DNA of 64,000 nucleotides from Ideonella_A sp963843805 (GTDB taxonomy: Bacteria > Pseudomonadota > Gammaproteobacteria > Burkholderiales > Burkholderiaceae_C): positions 372,001-436,000 of the forward strand of contig CAWJLY010000009.1 in the NCBI GenBank assembly GCA_963843805.1. The letters are read 5' to 3'. A model generated the notes under the pieces. The model made no database searches. It was not told the origin of the DNA and saw nothing but the letters and a program-made list of their open reading frames with translations. Both the position numbers and the translations under genes were made by a program. Shown here piece by piece: positions 1-7,187 of the stretch (its first letter is position 1; each line of letters begins with the position of its first letter).

Positions 1-375
1 GGCGCGGGCGGGGCCGGCGGATCCTCGCGCTTCAGGCGGTTGATCTGCTTGACCATCATGAAGATGATGAACGCAAGGATGATGAAGTTGACCGCCACGG
101 TAATGAAATTGCCGTAGGCGAAGACCGGCACGCCGGCCTTGGTGAGCGCTTCGTAGGGTCATCGGCCCGGCGTAGCCTGCCGGTGGCGCCGAGAGCATGA
201 CGAAGTAGTTGGAAAAGTCGAGCCCGCCGAAGATCCGGCCGACCACCGGCATGATCAGATCCTTGACCATCGAGTCGACGATCTTGCCGAATGCCGCGCC
301 GATGATCACGCCGACGGCGAGATCGACGACGTTGCCTTTCATCGCAAAAGCCTTGAATTCGGAAGCCATTCCCAT
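1..375 (-). CDS. mscL: large-conductance mechanosensitive channel MscL (3' end outside window, frameshifted)
   Basis: Homopentameric inner-membrane channel that opens under membrane tension to release solutes during hypo-osmotic shock. The reading begins M-G-M-A-S-E-F-K-A-F-A-M-K-G-N-V-V-D-L-A, followed by the conserved TM1 stretch V-I-I-G-A-A-F-G-K-I-V. After codon 73 the frame breaks. Dropping one G from the GGG at 156-158 restores Y-E-A-L-T-K-A-G-V-P-V-F-A-Y-G-N-F and then TM2 and the V-K-Q-I-N-R-L tail. The C-terminus lies beyond base 1. The gene diverges from petA. The start at 375 gives the usual MscL N-terminus; a second ATG two codons later is possible. The break is probably a sequencing error, since both sides keep full family similarity. 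Confidence 0.9.
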   Translation of the reverse strand, partial: MGMASEFKAFAMKGNVVDLAVGVIIGAAFGKIVDSMVKDLIMPVVGRIFGGLDFSNYFVMLSAPPAGYAGPMTLRSAHQGRRAGLRLRQFHYRGGQLHHPCVHHLHDGQADQPPEARGSAGPARA

Positions 376-550
376 GGTGCTGTCGTCCTGGTTGATTGAA
401 GGTTTCGGTACGTCAGCCGTCTGCCGTTGCCCTATCGGTACCCGGTCATTTGCGGGTGGCGCACAGTACCTTCGGGCGCTTGGGTCGTCAATCGGGCTTT
501 GTACAGTCAGCCGGTGCTCGGCGAGGGGAGAGCCGGCTTGACGGGTCGGC

Positions 551-556
551 TAGAAT
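551..556 (+). promoter_or_regulatory. candidate -10 box upstream of petA
   Basis: TAGAAT lies 42 bases before the petA start codon, in the context GGC-TAGAAT-CACG. The same hexamer appears before the tRNA, fmdB and lpxC. No good -35 box stands 16-18 bases upstream, so this is a weak call. Confidence 0.3.
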
Positions 557-598
557 CACGGGTTGTCCCGGACGAGAAGTCAATTTCGAGGTTCTTCC

Positions 599-1197
599 AT
601 GAGCGAGCGGCAGGTCGATAACAGCAAAAGAACGTGGTTGATCGCGTCGAGTTGTGCAGGCGTGGTGGGCGGAGCGGCAGTCGCCGTGCCGTTCGTCAGC
701 AGTTTTCAGCCGTCCGAGCGCGCGCGCGCCGCCGGTGCGCCGGTCGAAGTCGATATCGGCTCGATCAAGCCCGGCGAAATGCTGACCGTCGAATGGCGCG
801 GCAAGCCGGTCTGGATCGTCGGCGCACGCCGGAAGAACTCGCCGCATTGAAGACGATCGACGACCAGCTGGCCGATCCGAATTCGACGCGCAAGCCCGAC
901 GAACTGACGCCCGAATACGCGCGCAACGATCACCGGTCGATCAAGCCCGAGTATCTGGTCGCGGTCGGCATCTGCACCCACCTCGGCTGTTCGCCGTCGC
1001 CGCGCTTCACGCCCGGCCCGCAGCCGTCGCTGCCCGACGACTGGGTCGGCGGCTTTCTGTGCGCCTGCCACGGCTCGACCTTCGATCTGGCCGGCCGCGT
1101 CTTCAAGAACAAGCCGGCGCCGGACAACCTGCAGATTCCGCCGCATACCTACCTGACCGCTACCACGCTGTTGATCGGCGAGGACAAGAAGGCTTGA
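599..1197 (+). CDS. petA: ubiquinol-cytochrome c reductase, Rieske iron-sulfur subunit
   Basis: Carries the 2Fe-2S cluster that takes electrons from ubiquinol in the bc1 complex. The N-terminal half (from M-S-E-R-Q-V-D-N) has the twin-arginine-like KRTW segment and one membrane helix, V-V-G-G-A-A-V-A-V-P-F. The C-terminal half has both cluster loops, C-T-H-L-G-C and C-A-C-H-G-S. The two halves are in different frames. One base is missing near 818-826, where the family reads W-I-V-R-R-T-P-E-E-L; restoring it gives 199 residues, normal for the family. The ATG at 599 follows GAGG by six bases. petB follows after 49 bases, so petABC is an operon. Confidence 0.93.
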
Positions 1198-1246
1198 CGC
1201 CTGACGACGACGCAACGAAGTTGGCAAACTGAGCAGATCGCACACC

Positions 1247-2649
1247 ATGGCAGAAATGAAAGTGGCACCGCCCAACGCGCCGATGGGCGAGAAGTTGATG
1301 ACCTGGGTGGACAACCGCTTCCCGGCGTCCAAGCTGTACAAGGAGCATCTGTCCGAGTACTACGCACCGAAGAATTTCAATTTCTGGTATTTCTTCGGGT
1401 CGCTGGCGATGCTGGTGCTGGTGATCCAGATCGTCACCGGCATCTTCCTGGTGATGCATTACAAGCCCGATGCGGCGCTGGCCTTCGCGTCGGTCGAATA
1501 CATCATGCGCGACGTGCCCTGGGGCTGGCTGGTGCGCTACATGCACTCGACCGGCGCTTCGGCATTCTTCGTCGTCATCTATCTGCACATGTTCCGCGGC
1601 CTGATCTACGGCAGTTACCGCAAGCCGCGTGAACTGATCTGGATCTTCGGTTGCGCCATCTTCCTGTGCCTGATGGCCGAAGCCTTCATGGGCTACCTGC
1701 TGCCGTGGGGCCAGATGAGCTACTGGGGCGCGCAGGTGATCGTCAACCTGTTCTCGGCCATCCCGCTGATCGGACCGGACCTGGCGCTGCTGATCCGTGG
1801 CGACTATGTGGTGGGTGATGCGACGCTGAACCGCTTCTTCGCGTTCCACGTCATTGCGGTGCCGCTGGTGTTGCTGGGGCTGGTGGTCGCGCACATCATC
1901 GCGTTGCACGAAGTGGGCTCGAACAACCCGGACGGCGTCGAGATCAAGGCGAAGAAGGATGCCAAGGGTCGGCCGCTCGACGGCATTCCGTTCCATCCGT
2001 ATTACACGGTGCACGACATCCTGGGCGTCAGCGTATTCCTGATGGTCTTCAGCGCGATCATCTTCTTCGCGCCCGAATTGGGTGGCTACTTTCCTCGAAT
2101 ACAACAATTTCATCCCGGCCGACCCGCTGAAGACGCCGCTGCACATCGCACCGGTCTGGTATTTCACGCCGTTCTATTCGATGCTGCGCGCCATCACCAG
2201 TGAAATGATGTATGCGCTGATCCTGTGTGTGGTGGCTGCCGGCGCATTCTTTGTCATCAAGGCCCGGATCAGCATGGTCATGAAGGCCATCGTGGGCGCG
2301 GTGGCTGTCATCGCTGTGCTGGCGATGTTTGCGATCGATGCCAAGTTCTGGGGCGTTGTCGTGATGGGCGGCGCGGTCATCATCCTGTTTTTCCTGCCCT
2401 GGCTCGATCACAGCCCGGTCAGGTCGATCCGATACCGGCCCGACCTGGCACAAGTATGTCTACGGGCTGTTTGTCGTCGTCTTCCTGATCCTCGGTTATC
2501 TAGGCGTGCAACCGCCGTCGCCCATCGGCGAGCGGGTCTCGCAACTGGGAACCTTGATCTATTTCGGCTTCTTCCTGCTGATGCCTTGGTGGAGCCGCCT
2601 CGGGGAGTTCAAGCCGGTTCCCGATCGAGTCACCTTCGCGGCCCATTGA
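1247..2649 (+). CDS. petB: cytochrome b subunit of the bc1 complex (two frameshifts)
   Basis: Membrane subunit holding hemes bL and bH and the Qo and Qi quinone sites. Heme-ligand histidines are visible in helices B and D, in H-S-T-G-A-S-A-F-F-V-V-I-Y-L-H and F-H-V-I-A-V-P-L-V-L. Two extra bases break the frame: one T in the TTT near 2089 (family text G-G-Y-F-L-E-Y-N-N-F) and one C in the CCC near 2437 (R-P-T-W-H-K-Y-V-Y-G). Corrected, the protein is about 466 residues and ends R-V-T-F-A-A-H. The Qo loop reads P-V-W-Y where mitochondria have P-E-W-Y. The second break makes the 3' part appear to run into petC; that fusion is false. Confidence 0.93.
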
Positions 2650-2696
2650 GCGAGCATCAGATGCACCGATTCGAAGCGTTTTCGCCGTCGTCCATC

Positions 2697-3476
2697 ATGA
2701 AAAAACTGTTTCTCGCGCTGTCGTGGCTGGCGTTGTCAATCAGCCTGGTCGGTCCGGCCTCGGCCTCGACCGGCGGCATTGCCTGGGACAAGTTTCCGGT
2801 CGAAAAATTGACCGACAACGCGTCTTTGCAACATGGTGCCAAGCTGTTCGTCAACTATTGTCTGGGCTGCCACAACGCTGCTTTCATGCGGTACAACCGG
2901 CTGCGCGACATCGGCCTGACCGACGACCAGATCAAGAAGAACCTGCTGTTTGCCACCGACCGTGTCGGTGACACCATGCACGTGCCGCTCGACTCTCGGC
3001 AGGCCAAGGACTGGTTCGGCGGCGTGCCGCCCGACCTGACCGTGATTGCCCGTTCGCGTTCGTCGCTGGGCCAAGGCACCGGCGCGGATTATCTCTACAC
3101 CTACCTGCGCAGCTATTACCGCGACGACACCAAGCCGACCGGCTGGAACAACCTGGCCTTTCCGAACGTGGGCATGCCGCATGTCCTGTGGGAACTGCAG
3201 GGGCAGCGAACCGCCAGGTTCGCCGAGCAGAAAGACGCGCATGATCCGGCTGCCACGCAACACCAGTTTGCTGGGTTCGAGCAGCTGACACCCGGGCAAC
3301 TCAGCCCGAATCAGTATGACGAAGCGGTTGCCGATCTGGTGGCCTATATGCAATGGATGAGTGAGCCGGTGCAAAATCAGCGCGTGCGGCTCGGTGTGTG
3401 GGTGCTGCTGTTTCTGGCGCTGTTCACCGTCATTGCCTGGCGTCTGAATGCCGCTTATTGGAAAGATGTGAAGTAG
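2697..3476 (+). CDS. petC: cytochrome c1 subunit of the bc1 complex
   Basis: Membrane-anchored c-type cytochrome that passes electrons from the Rieske protein to soluble cytochrome c. The signal peptide M-K-K-L-F-L-A-L-S-W-L-A-L-S ends at A-S-A. The heme site C-L-G-C-H lies about 50 residues in. A C-terminal helix, V-W-V-L-L-F-L-A-L-F-T-V-I-A-W, anchors the protein. I chose the ATG at 2697 because it opens directly into a standard signal peptide; an in-frame ATG at 2661, just after the petB stop, would add 12 residues. Third gene of petABC, followed by a strong terminator. Confidence 0.93.
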   Translation: MKKLFLALSWLALSISLVGPASASTGGIAWDKFPVEKLTDNASLQHGAKLFVNYCLGCHNAAFMRYNRLRDIGLTDDQIKKNLLFATDRVGDTMHVPLDSRQAKDWFGGVPPDLTVIARSRSSLGQGTGADYLYTYLRSYYRDDTKPTGWNNLAFPNVGMPHVLWELQGQRTARFAEQKDAHDPAATQHQFAGFEQLTPGQLSPNQYDEAVADLVAYMQWMSEPVQNQRVRLGVWVLLFLALFTVIAWRLNAAYWKDVK

Positions 3477-3511
3477 CCGATCATCGCCCGGCACTCGTCC
3501 GGGCCTCACGG

Positions 3512-3556
3512 CGCAGTGGGTCGCCTCAGCAGGCGCCCACTGCGTTTTGCCTTTTC
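3512..3556 (+). terminator. Rho-independent terminator after petC
   Basis: Nine-pair perfect stem CGCAGTGGG (3512-3520) with CCCACTGCG (3536-3544), containing a smaller inner hairpin, followed by TTTTGCCTTTT. It lies 35 bases past the petC stop and ends the pet transcript before sspA. Confidence 0.85.
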
Positions 3557-3603
3557 GATCGCCTTTGCGTCGTCCTGTTTTTTGTCTTGAGGGAACCCCC
3601 GCC

Positions 3604-4215
3604 ATGATGGTGCTTTATTCTGGAACCACCTGCCCCTACTCGCACCGTTGCCGCTTTGTCTTGTTCGAAAAGGGCATGGATTTCGAGATTCGTGATGTCG
3701 ATCTGTTTGCAAAGCCCGAAGACATCGCTTTGATGAACCCGTACAACGAGGTGCCGATCCTCGTCGAGCGCGATCTCATCCTGTACGAATCGCACATCAT
3801 CAACGAATATATCGACGAGCGTTTCCCGCATCCGCAGCTGATGCCGGGTGATCCGGTTGCGCGGGCTCGTGTCCGATTGTTCCTGCTCAATTTCGAGAAG
3901 GAGCTGTTTGCCCATGTCAACATGCTCGAGTCGCGGGGCATCAAGCCCAACGACAAGCAACTCGACAAGGCGCGTTCACAGATTCGCGACCGGCTGACCC
4001 AGCTGGCGCCGATTTTCCTCAAAAACAAATATATGCTCGGCGATGATTTCTCGATGCTCGACGTCGCGATTGCACCGCTGCTGTGGCGCCTCGACTACTA
4101 CGGCATCGACATGTCGAAGAATGCGGTCCCGCTGCTTCGTTATGCCGAGCGGATTTTTTCGCGACCGGCCTATATCGAGGCGCTGACACCGTCCGAGAAG
4201 GTGATGCGCAAATAA
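3604..4215 (+). CDS. sspA: stringent starvation protein A, glutathione S-transferase fold
   Basis: RNA-polymerase-associated protein of the GST superfamily. It keeps a GST-like fold (N-terminal thioredoxin-like half with T-C-P-Y-S-H-R-C, helical C-terminal half) and typically lacks GST activity. 203 residues, a normal length. Conserved segments include N-P-Y-N-E-V-P-I-L-V and Y-E-S-H-I-I-N-E-Y-I-D-E-R-F-P-H-P. The ATG at 3604 gives the family N-terminus M-M-V-L-Y-S-G. sspB follows 12 bases later, the usual sspAB pair downstream of petABC in betaproteobacteria. Confidence 0.92.
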   Translation: MMVLYSGTTCPYSHRCRFVLFEKGMDFEIRDVDLFAKPEDIALMNPYNEVPILVERDLILYESHIINEYIDERFPHPQLMPGDPVARARVRLFLLNFEKELFAHVNMLESRGIKPNDKQLDKARSQIRDRLTQLAPIFLKNKYMLGDDFSMLDVAIAPLLWRLDYYGIDMSKNAVPLLRYAERIFSRPAYIEALTPSEKVMRK

Positions 4216-4227
4216 GGCAACGCTGCG

Positions 4228-4774
4228 ATGTTGAACGCTCCACCACCGCCACCTCCGGCAGCGCCAGCCGGCAACGGCACATCGACACGGCCGTACCTGA
4301 TCCGCGCCCTGCACGACTGGTGTACCGATAATGGATTCACCCCGTATATCGCGGTTTTTGTGGATTCGGGCGTGCAGGTGCCGATGGAATATGTCAAGAA
4401 CAACGAGATCGTGCTGAACGTCGGTTTCGAGGCGACGACCGGGATGAAGCTCGGCAACGAGTGGATCGAATTCAAGGCCCGCTTCGGTGGCGTTTCGCGG
4501 GCGATCCAGGTTCCGGTCGACCACGTGATCGCCATCTATGCCCGCGAGAACGGGCAGGGCATGGCATTTCCGATGCCCAGCGAAGGGCAGACCGACACGT
4601 TGGCGCCGCCGCAAGGCAACGACGTCGGCAACGGCCGGATGGGTGGGCTGCGCCTGGCCAGCGACGAGCGCACGGCAGAAGGCGGATTGGCTGCCGATGA
4701 AACTTCCCCCGACAAACCGCACCGAACCGAGCCCGCCGAGTGGCCCGCGCCCGTCGCTGAAGCGGGTCAAATGA
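4228..4774 (+). CDS. sspB: ClpXP protease specificity-enhancing factor SspB (one frameshift)
   Basis: Adaptor that binds ssrA-tagged proteins and delivers them to ClpXP. The N-terminal substrate-binding domain is clear: S-T-R-P-Y-L-I-R-A-L-H-D-W-C, then T-P-Y-I-A-V, with conserved N-E-I-V-L-N-V. The raw frame runs to 4791 with an atypical tail. Removing one C from the run CCCCC at 4706-4710 gives the tail S-G-P-R-P-S-L-K-R-V-K-stop at 4774, which is the conserved ClpX-binding (XB) motif of SspB. The middle linker is acidic and poorly conserved, as is usual. The N-terminus has a proline run (six consecutive P) before the domain. Corrected length 181 residues. Confidence 0.88.
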
Positions 4775-4788
4775 GCGGCTGTCGCGGC

Positions 4789-4794
4789 TAGAAT
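4789..4794 (+). promoter_or_regulatory. candidate -10 box of the tRNA-Thr gene
   Basis: TAGAAT ending 33 bases before the mature tRNA 5' end, in the same GGC-TAGAAT-C context as upstream of petA. The -35 region is not convincing. Confidence 0.35.
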
Positions 4795-4827
4795 CGCGTC
4801 TTGCGAGGTGGCGTGTGAACCTCGAAA

Positions 4828-4903
4828 GCCCTTGTAGCTCAGTTGGTAGAGCAGCGGTTTTGTAAACCGAAGGTCGCGGGTTCGACTCCTGCCGGGGGCA
4901 CCA
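4828..4903 (+). tRNA. tRNA-Thr (anticodon UGU)
   Basis: 76 bases including an encoded CCA. The acceptor stem GCCCTTG pairs with CGGGGGC (two G-U pairs), the discriminator base is A and the D-arm is GCTCAGTTGGTAGAGC. The anticodon loop TTTGTAA reads TGT, decoding ACA. The T-arm is CGCGGGTTCGACTCCTGCG-like with the TTCGA loop. Stand-alone gene between sspB and a convergent minus-strand gene. Confidence 0.97.
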
Positions 4904-4994
4904 TCTGATAGTCGCCGACCGTCGTCACTGAGGCCGTTGGCGGCTTGGCTGGCCACTCGGCTGGAGCCAGAAGCCTCGACCAGTCGCTGGAGCT

Positions 4995-5441
4995 TCAGGG
5001 CGAATTTGCGATCGTACGCGGATGTCCGAACAGATTGGTATTGGTGGGGTTCGATCCGGCCGACGTCTCGCGAGTGCCGATCAGCAGACCGATCACCGCG
5101 GCCACCAGAAGAAACGGCATGAACCACAGGCCGCCGGCCGGTGCATTGGCGATGTTCTGGCTGAGTTGCGCGATTTCGGCGTCGGTCAAGGCATCGACTC
5201 TGGCCTGCGCTTGCGTGGGATCGACGCCAGCGTTGACCAATATCGCTGCGACCGAGGCGCGCTCGAGCTGCGAGTCGGTGGCGCCCGGCTGGCCGGTGAT
5301 TGACTTCAAGTTCGAAGCCGCTTCCGTTGTGACGATCCGCTCGGTGGGGATCAGCCCGTTGGCAAATGCCGGGTTGAAGCTTGCAGACAAGCTCAGGCAG
5401 ATGGCAACAACAGTCGCAACAATGGGTTGACGGCGAATCAT
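4995..5441 (-). CDS. PA2779-family membrane protein
   Basis: Small secreted or membrane protein of unknown function. The N-terminal signal peptide M-I-R-R-Q-P-I-V-A-T-V-V-A-I-C-L ends at F-A-N-G. A soluble stretch carries the family pattern Q-A-R-V-D-A-L-T-D-A-E-I-A-Q-L, and one C-terminal membrane helix follows (G-G-L-W-F-M-P-F-L-L-V-A-A-V-I-G-L-L). The PA2779 group has the same signal, A-L-T-D-x-E and tail-helix layout. About 148 residues from the ATG at 5441; an upstream ATG at 5483 would spoil the signal peptide. The start overlaps the stop of a 47-codon ORF (TGATG), suggesting translational coupling. No function is known. Confidence 0.65.
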   Translation of the reverse strand: MIRRQPIVATVVAICLSLSASFNPAFANGLIPTERIVTTEAASNLKSITGQPGATDSQLERASVAAILVNAGVDPTQAQARVDALTDAEIAQLSQNIANAPAGGLWFMPFLLVAAVIGLLIGTRETSAGSNPTNTNLFGHPRTIANSP

Positions 5442-5584
5442 CACGGACTTTCGTAGAAATCGGGACGGGTGTCGATTGTGCATCCGTTACGCGCTCGCCG
5501 AGATCGACTCGCACCACCCGCTGTCAGCGGATGTGCCGCGCGTTTGTCAGATTTGGGCTGGTTGTTGACAGCAAACCTGTTCAT
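5441..5584 (-). CDS. possible small ORF coupled to the PA2779-family gene
   Basis: 47 codons starting M-N-R-F-A-V-N-N-Q-P-K-S-D-K and ending D-F-Y-E-S-P. The sequence AGGGGGTG lies 5-8 bases before the ATG and could act as a ribosome site. The stop TGA overlaps the next ATG as TGATG. It is basic and has no recognisable domain. It may be a leader peptide or chance; I have no homology evidence. Confidence 0.3.
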   Translation of the reverse strand: MNRFAVNNQPKSDKRAAHPLTAGGASRSRRARNGCTIDTRPDFYESP

Positions 5585-5617
5585 AATGCACCCCCTTGGC
5601 GCGCGCCGGGGCTGATT

Positions 5618-5968
5618 TCAGCTGTGATGGGTTGTGCCCGGGGTTTGTGCGAAGGGTTGTGCCAGCTTGATTCGGATGGTGCTGGTGGCACAGCCCTGTT
5701 GTTTCAGTGCGTCTTCGAGGCGAGGTCGGAGTTGTCTGAGTTTGGCGGCTGCGGCGGCGTTGCTCACGAGCAGAGTCCAGCCGTCGGCATCGATCGGACC
5801 GGCCTGCACCAACGGCTGCAAGGCGGCTGGCAGACCCGGCCGTATCGCGTCGAGGCAGAACGCGGATTGTTTCAACCGTCGACGCAGGTCGGCGAGCGGC
5901 GCGCTTTGCCTGATGGCTTCGGTCAAGGCGAGCGCATCGGGTACCGCTGGCGCTGTGGGTCGGTTCAT
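5618..5968 (-). CDS. DUF721 family protein (DciA-like)
   Basis: 116 residues from M-N-R-P-T-A-P. The core A-G-P-I-D-A-D-G-W-T-L-L-V-S-N-A-A-A-A-A-K-L-R-Q-L matches the DUF721 pattern, in which a short beta strand is followed by a helix with A-K-L-R-Q-L. DUF721 includes the replicative helicase loader DciA; betaproteobacterial members beside secA are usually annotated only as DUF721. The ATG at 5968 is preferred because sequence upstream in this frame is the reverse strand of the M23 gene. Divergent from that gene with only 16 bases between start codons. I see no clear ribosome site. Confidence 0.72.
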   Translation of the reverse strand: MNRPTAPAVPDALALTEAIRQSAPLADLRRRLKQSAFCLDAIRPGLPAALQPLVQAGPIDADGWTLLVSNAAAAAKLRQLRPRLEDALKQQGCATSTIRIKLAQPFAQTPGTTHHS

Positions 5969-5970
5969 TG

Positions 5971-5977
5971 GGAGGAG
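5971..5977 (+). promoter_or_regulatory. strong ribosome binding site of the M23 peptidase gene
   Basis: GGAGGAG seven bases before the ATG at 5985; it fixes that start. Confidence 0.8.
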
Positions 5978-5984
5978 TTTATAG

Positions 5985-6965
5985 ATGCAGATACTGATCA
6001 CGCACAGCGGCATCGGTGCGACGCGGGCGCTGCATTTCAGCCGATGGCAATTGAGCCTGGTTGCCGCCGCCGGATTGCTGGCCATGACGCTGCTGTCCGG
6101 TGCGCTCTATCACTTTCTGCTGCTGAAGGCCGCCAGCGAAGGCTGGCCGGTGGTCAGCCAGCTGGTGCAACTGATCGGGCGTGATGAGGTTGCGCAGCGT
6201 GACCGCTACCTGCGCGAAAACCTCGATGTGATGGCACGCAAGGTTGGCGAGATGCAGGCGAAGTTGATCCAGCTGGAGGCGATGGGCGAGCGGGTTTCCG
6301 GGCTGGCAGGCGTGAAGCCGCAGGATCTGAAGCAGTTCATGAAGCCTGGCTTCGCCGCGGGCGGTGGCAAGGGTGGTCCCTATATTCCGCTTGCCGAGTC
6401 GGCCGAGGTGTCCTCGCTGGCCCAGCTTCAACAGCTGCTGCAGGCGCTCGAAAACAAGTCGGATGAAAGCACCGATGTGCTGACGCTGGTCGAGTCAAGG
6501 CTGTTCGAGAAACGCCTCGCGGCGCTGATGGTGCCGAACAGCCGGCCTGTCGAAGGCCTGGTTGGCTCTGGGTTCGGTTTTCGCTCGGACCCCTTCACCG
6601 GACACGCGGCGCTCCACACCGGGCTCGATTTCCCTGCTGATACCGGAACCAATATCCAGGCATCAGCCGGCGGCGTTGTGCAGCAGGTGGCACAGCATCC
6701 GCAGTATGGACTGATGGTCGAGATCGATCATGGGCGCGGCCTGGTGACACGTTATGCCCACACCTCGAAGGTACTGGTCAAGACCGGCGATCTGGTCAAG
6801 CGTGGCCAGTTGATTGCCCAGGTCGGCACCTCCGGGCGGTCGACCGGCCCCCATCTGCACTTCGAAGTGCTGGTCGAAGGGGTACCGCAAGATCCGTCCA
6901 AGTTTCTCGCTGGCGGCGAGGCAGAGGGCATTTCAACAGCCACGCTGGTCGGCGCGAAACGCTGA
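5985..6965 (+). CDS. M23 family metallopeptidase (LytM domain), membrane anchored
   Basis: Predicted peptidoglycan endopeptidase or a regulator of one, in the periplasm. One membrane helix at about residues 25-47 is followed by a coiled region with Y-L-R-E-N-L-D-V-M-A-R-K-V-G-E-M. The LytM domain begins near residue 190 with G-S-G-F-G-F-R-S-D-P-F-T-G. Zinc-site motifs are A-L-H-T-G-L-D-F (His and Asp) and G-P-H-L-H-F-E-V (HxH). 326 residues. It lies between DUF721 and secA, the standard betaproteobacterial order. Catalytic residues are present, so it is probably active. Confidence 0.9.
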   Translation: MQILITHSGIGATRALHFSRWQLSLVAAAGLLAMTLLSGALYHFLLLKAASEGWPVVSQLVQLIGRDEVAQRDRYLRENLDVMARKVGEMQAKLIQLEAMGERVSGLAGVKPQDLKQFMKPGFAAGGGKGGPYIPLAESAEVSSLAQLQQLLQALENKSDESTDVLTLVESRLFEKRLAALMVPNSRPVEGLVGSGFGFRSDPFTGHAALHTGLDFPADTGTNIQASAGGVVQQVAQHPQYGLMVEIDHGRGLVTRYAHTSKVLVKTGDLVKRGQLIAQVGTSGRSTGPHLHFEVLVEGVPQDPSKFLAGGEAEGISTATLVGAKR

Positions 6966-7033
6966 GAGCGCTGCAGCGGCAATTGCCGACGATGTCTTCC
7001 TGGCGGTCCCTGGTCGCGAACCGGCGAGACCGC

Positions 7034-7039
7034 TAAAAT
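7034..7039 (+). promoter_or_regulatory. candidate -10 box for secA
   Basis: TAAAAT in GC-TAAAAT-CGTCC, about 150 bases before the secA ATG, so it would imply a long leader. A partial -35 (TGGTCG) stands 17 bases upstream. Confidence 0.35.
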
Positions 7040-7187
7040 CGTCCGTTTGACGTGATCGGCGGACTTGCAACCGGTCGTTGCGGGGCCATCTATCGGTGCG
7101 TACCCTGCGGCGGGCGGTTCCATCGCCTTTGCATGCCGTGAGCTCGCGGCTCATTCCAGGCCTGCAAGGCCGCAACCAGAATTTCGC

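Noticed and set aside
2082..3476. Apparent cytochrome b-cytochrome c1 fusion protein
   Set aside because: Fused cytochrome b-c1 genes exist in some bacteria, but here the single frame arises only because an extra C near 2437 bypasses the petB stop. Corrected, petB stops at 2649 before the petC signal peptide.
3976..5517. Long minus-strand ORF (513 codons) across sspB, the tRNA and the PA2779-type gene
   Set aside because: It is the reverse strand of sspA/sspB and of tRNA-Thr; part of it is the well-known false peptide obtained by translating a tRNA backward.
5565..5589. TTGACA plus CATAAT as a plus-strand promoter
   Set aside because: The gap is only 11 bases and the next plus-strand gene start is about 400 bases away, beyond an opposite-strand gene.
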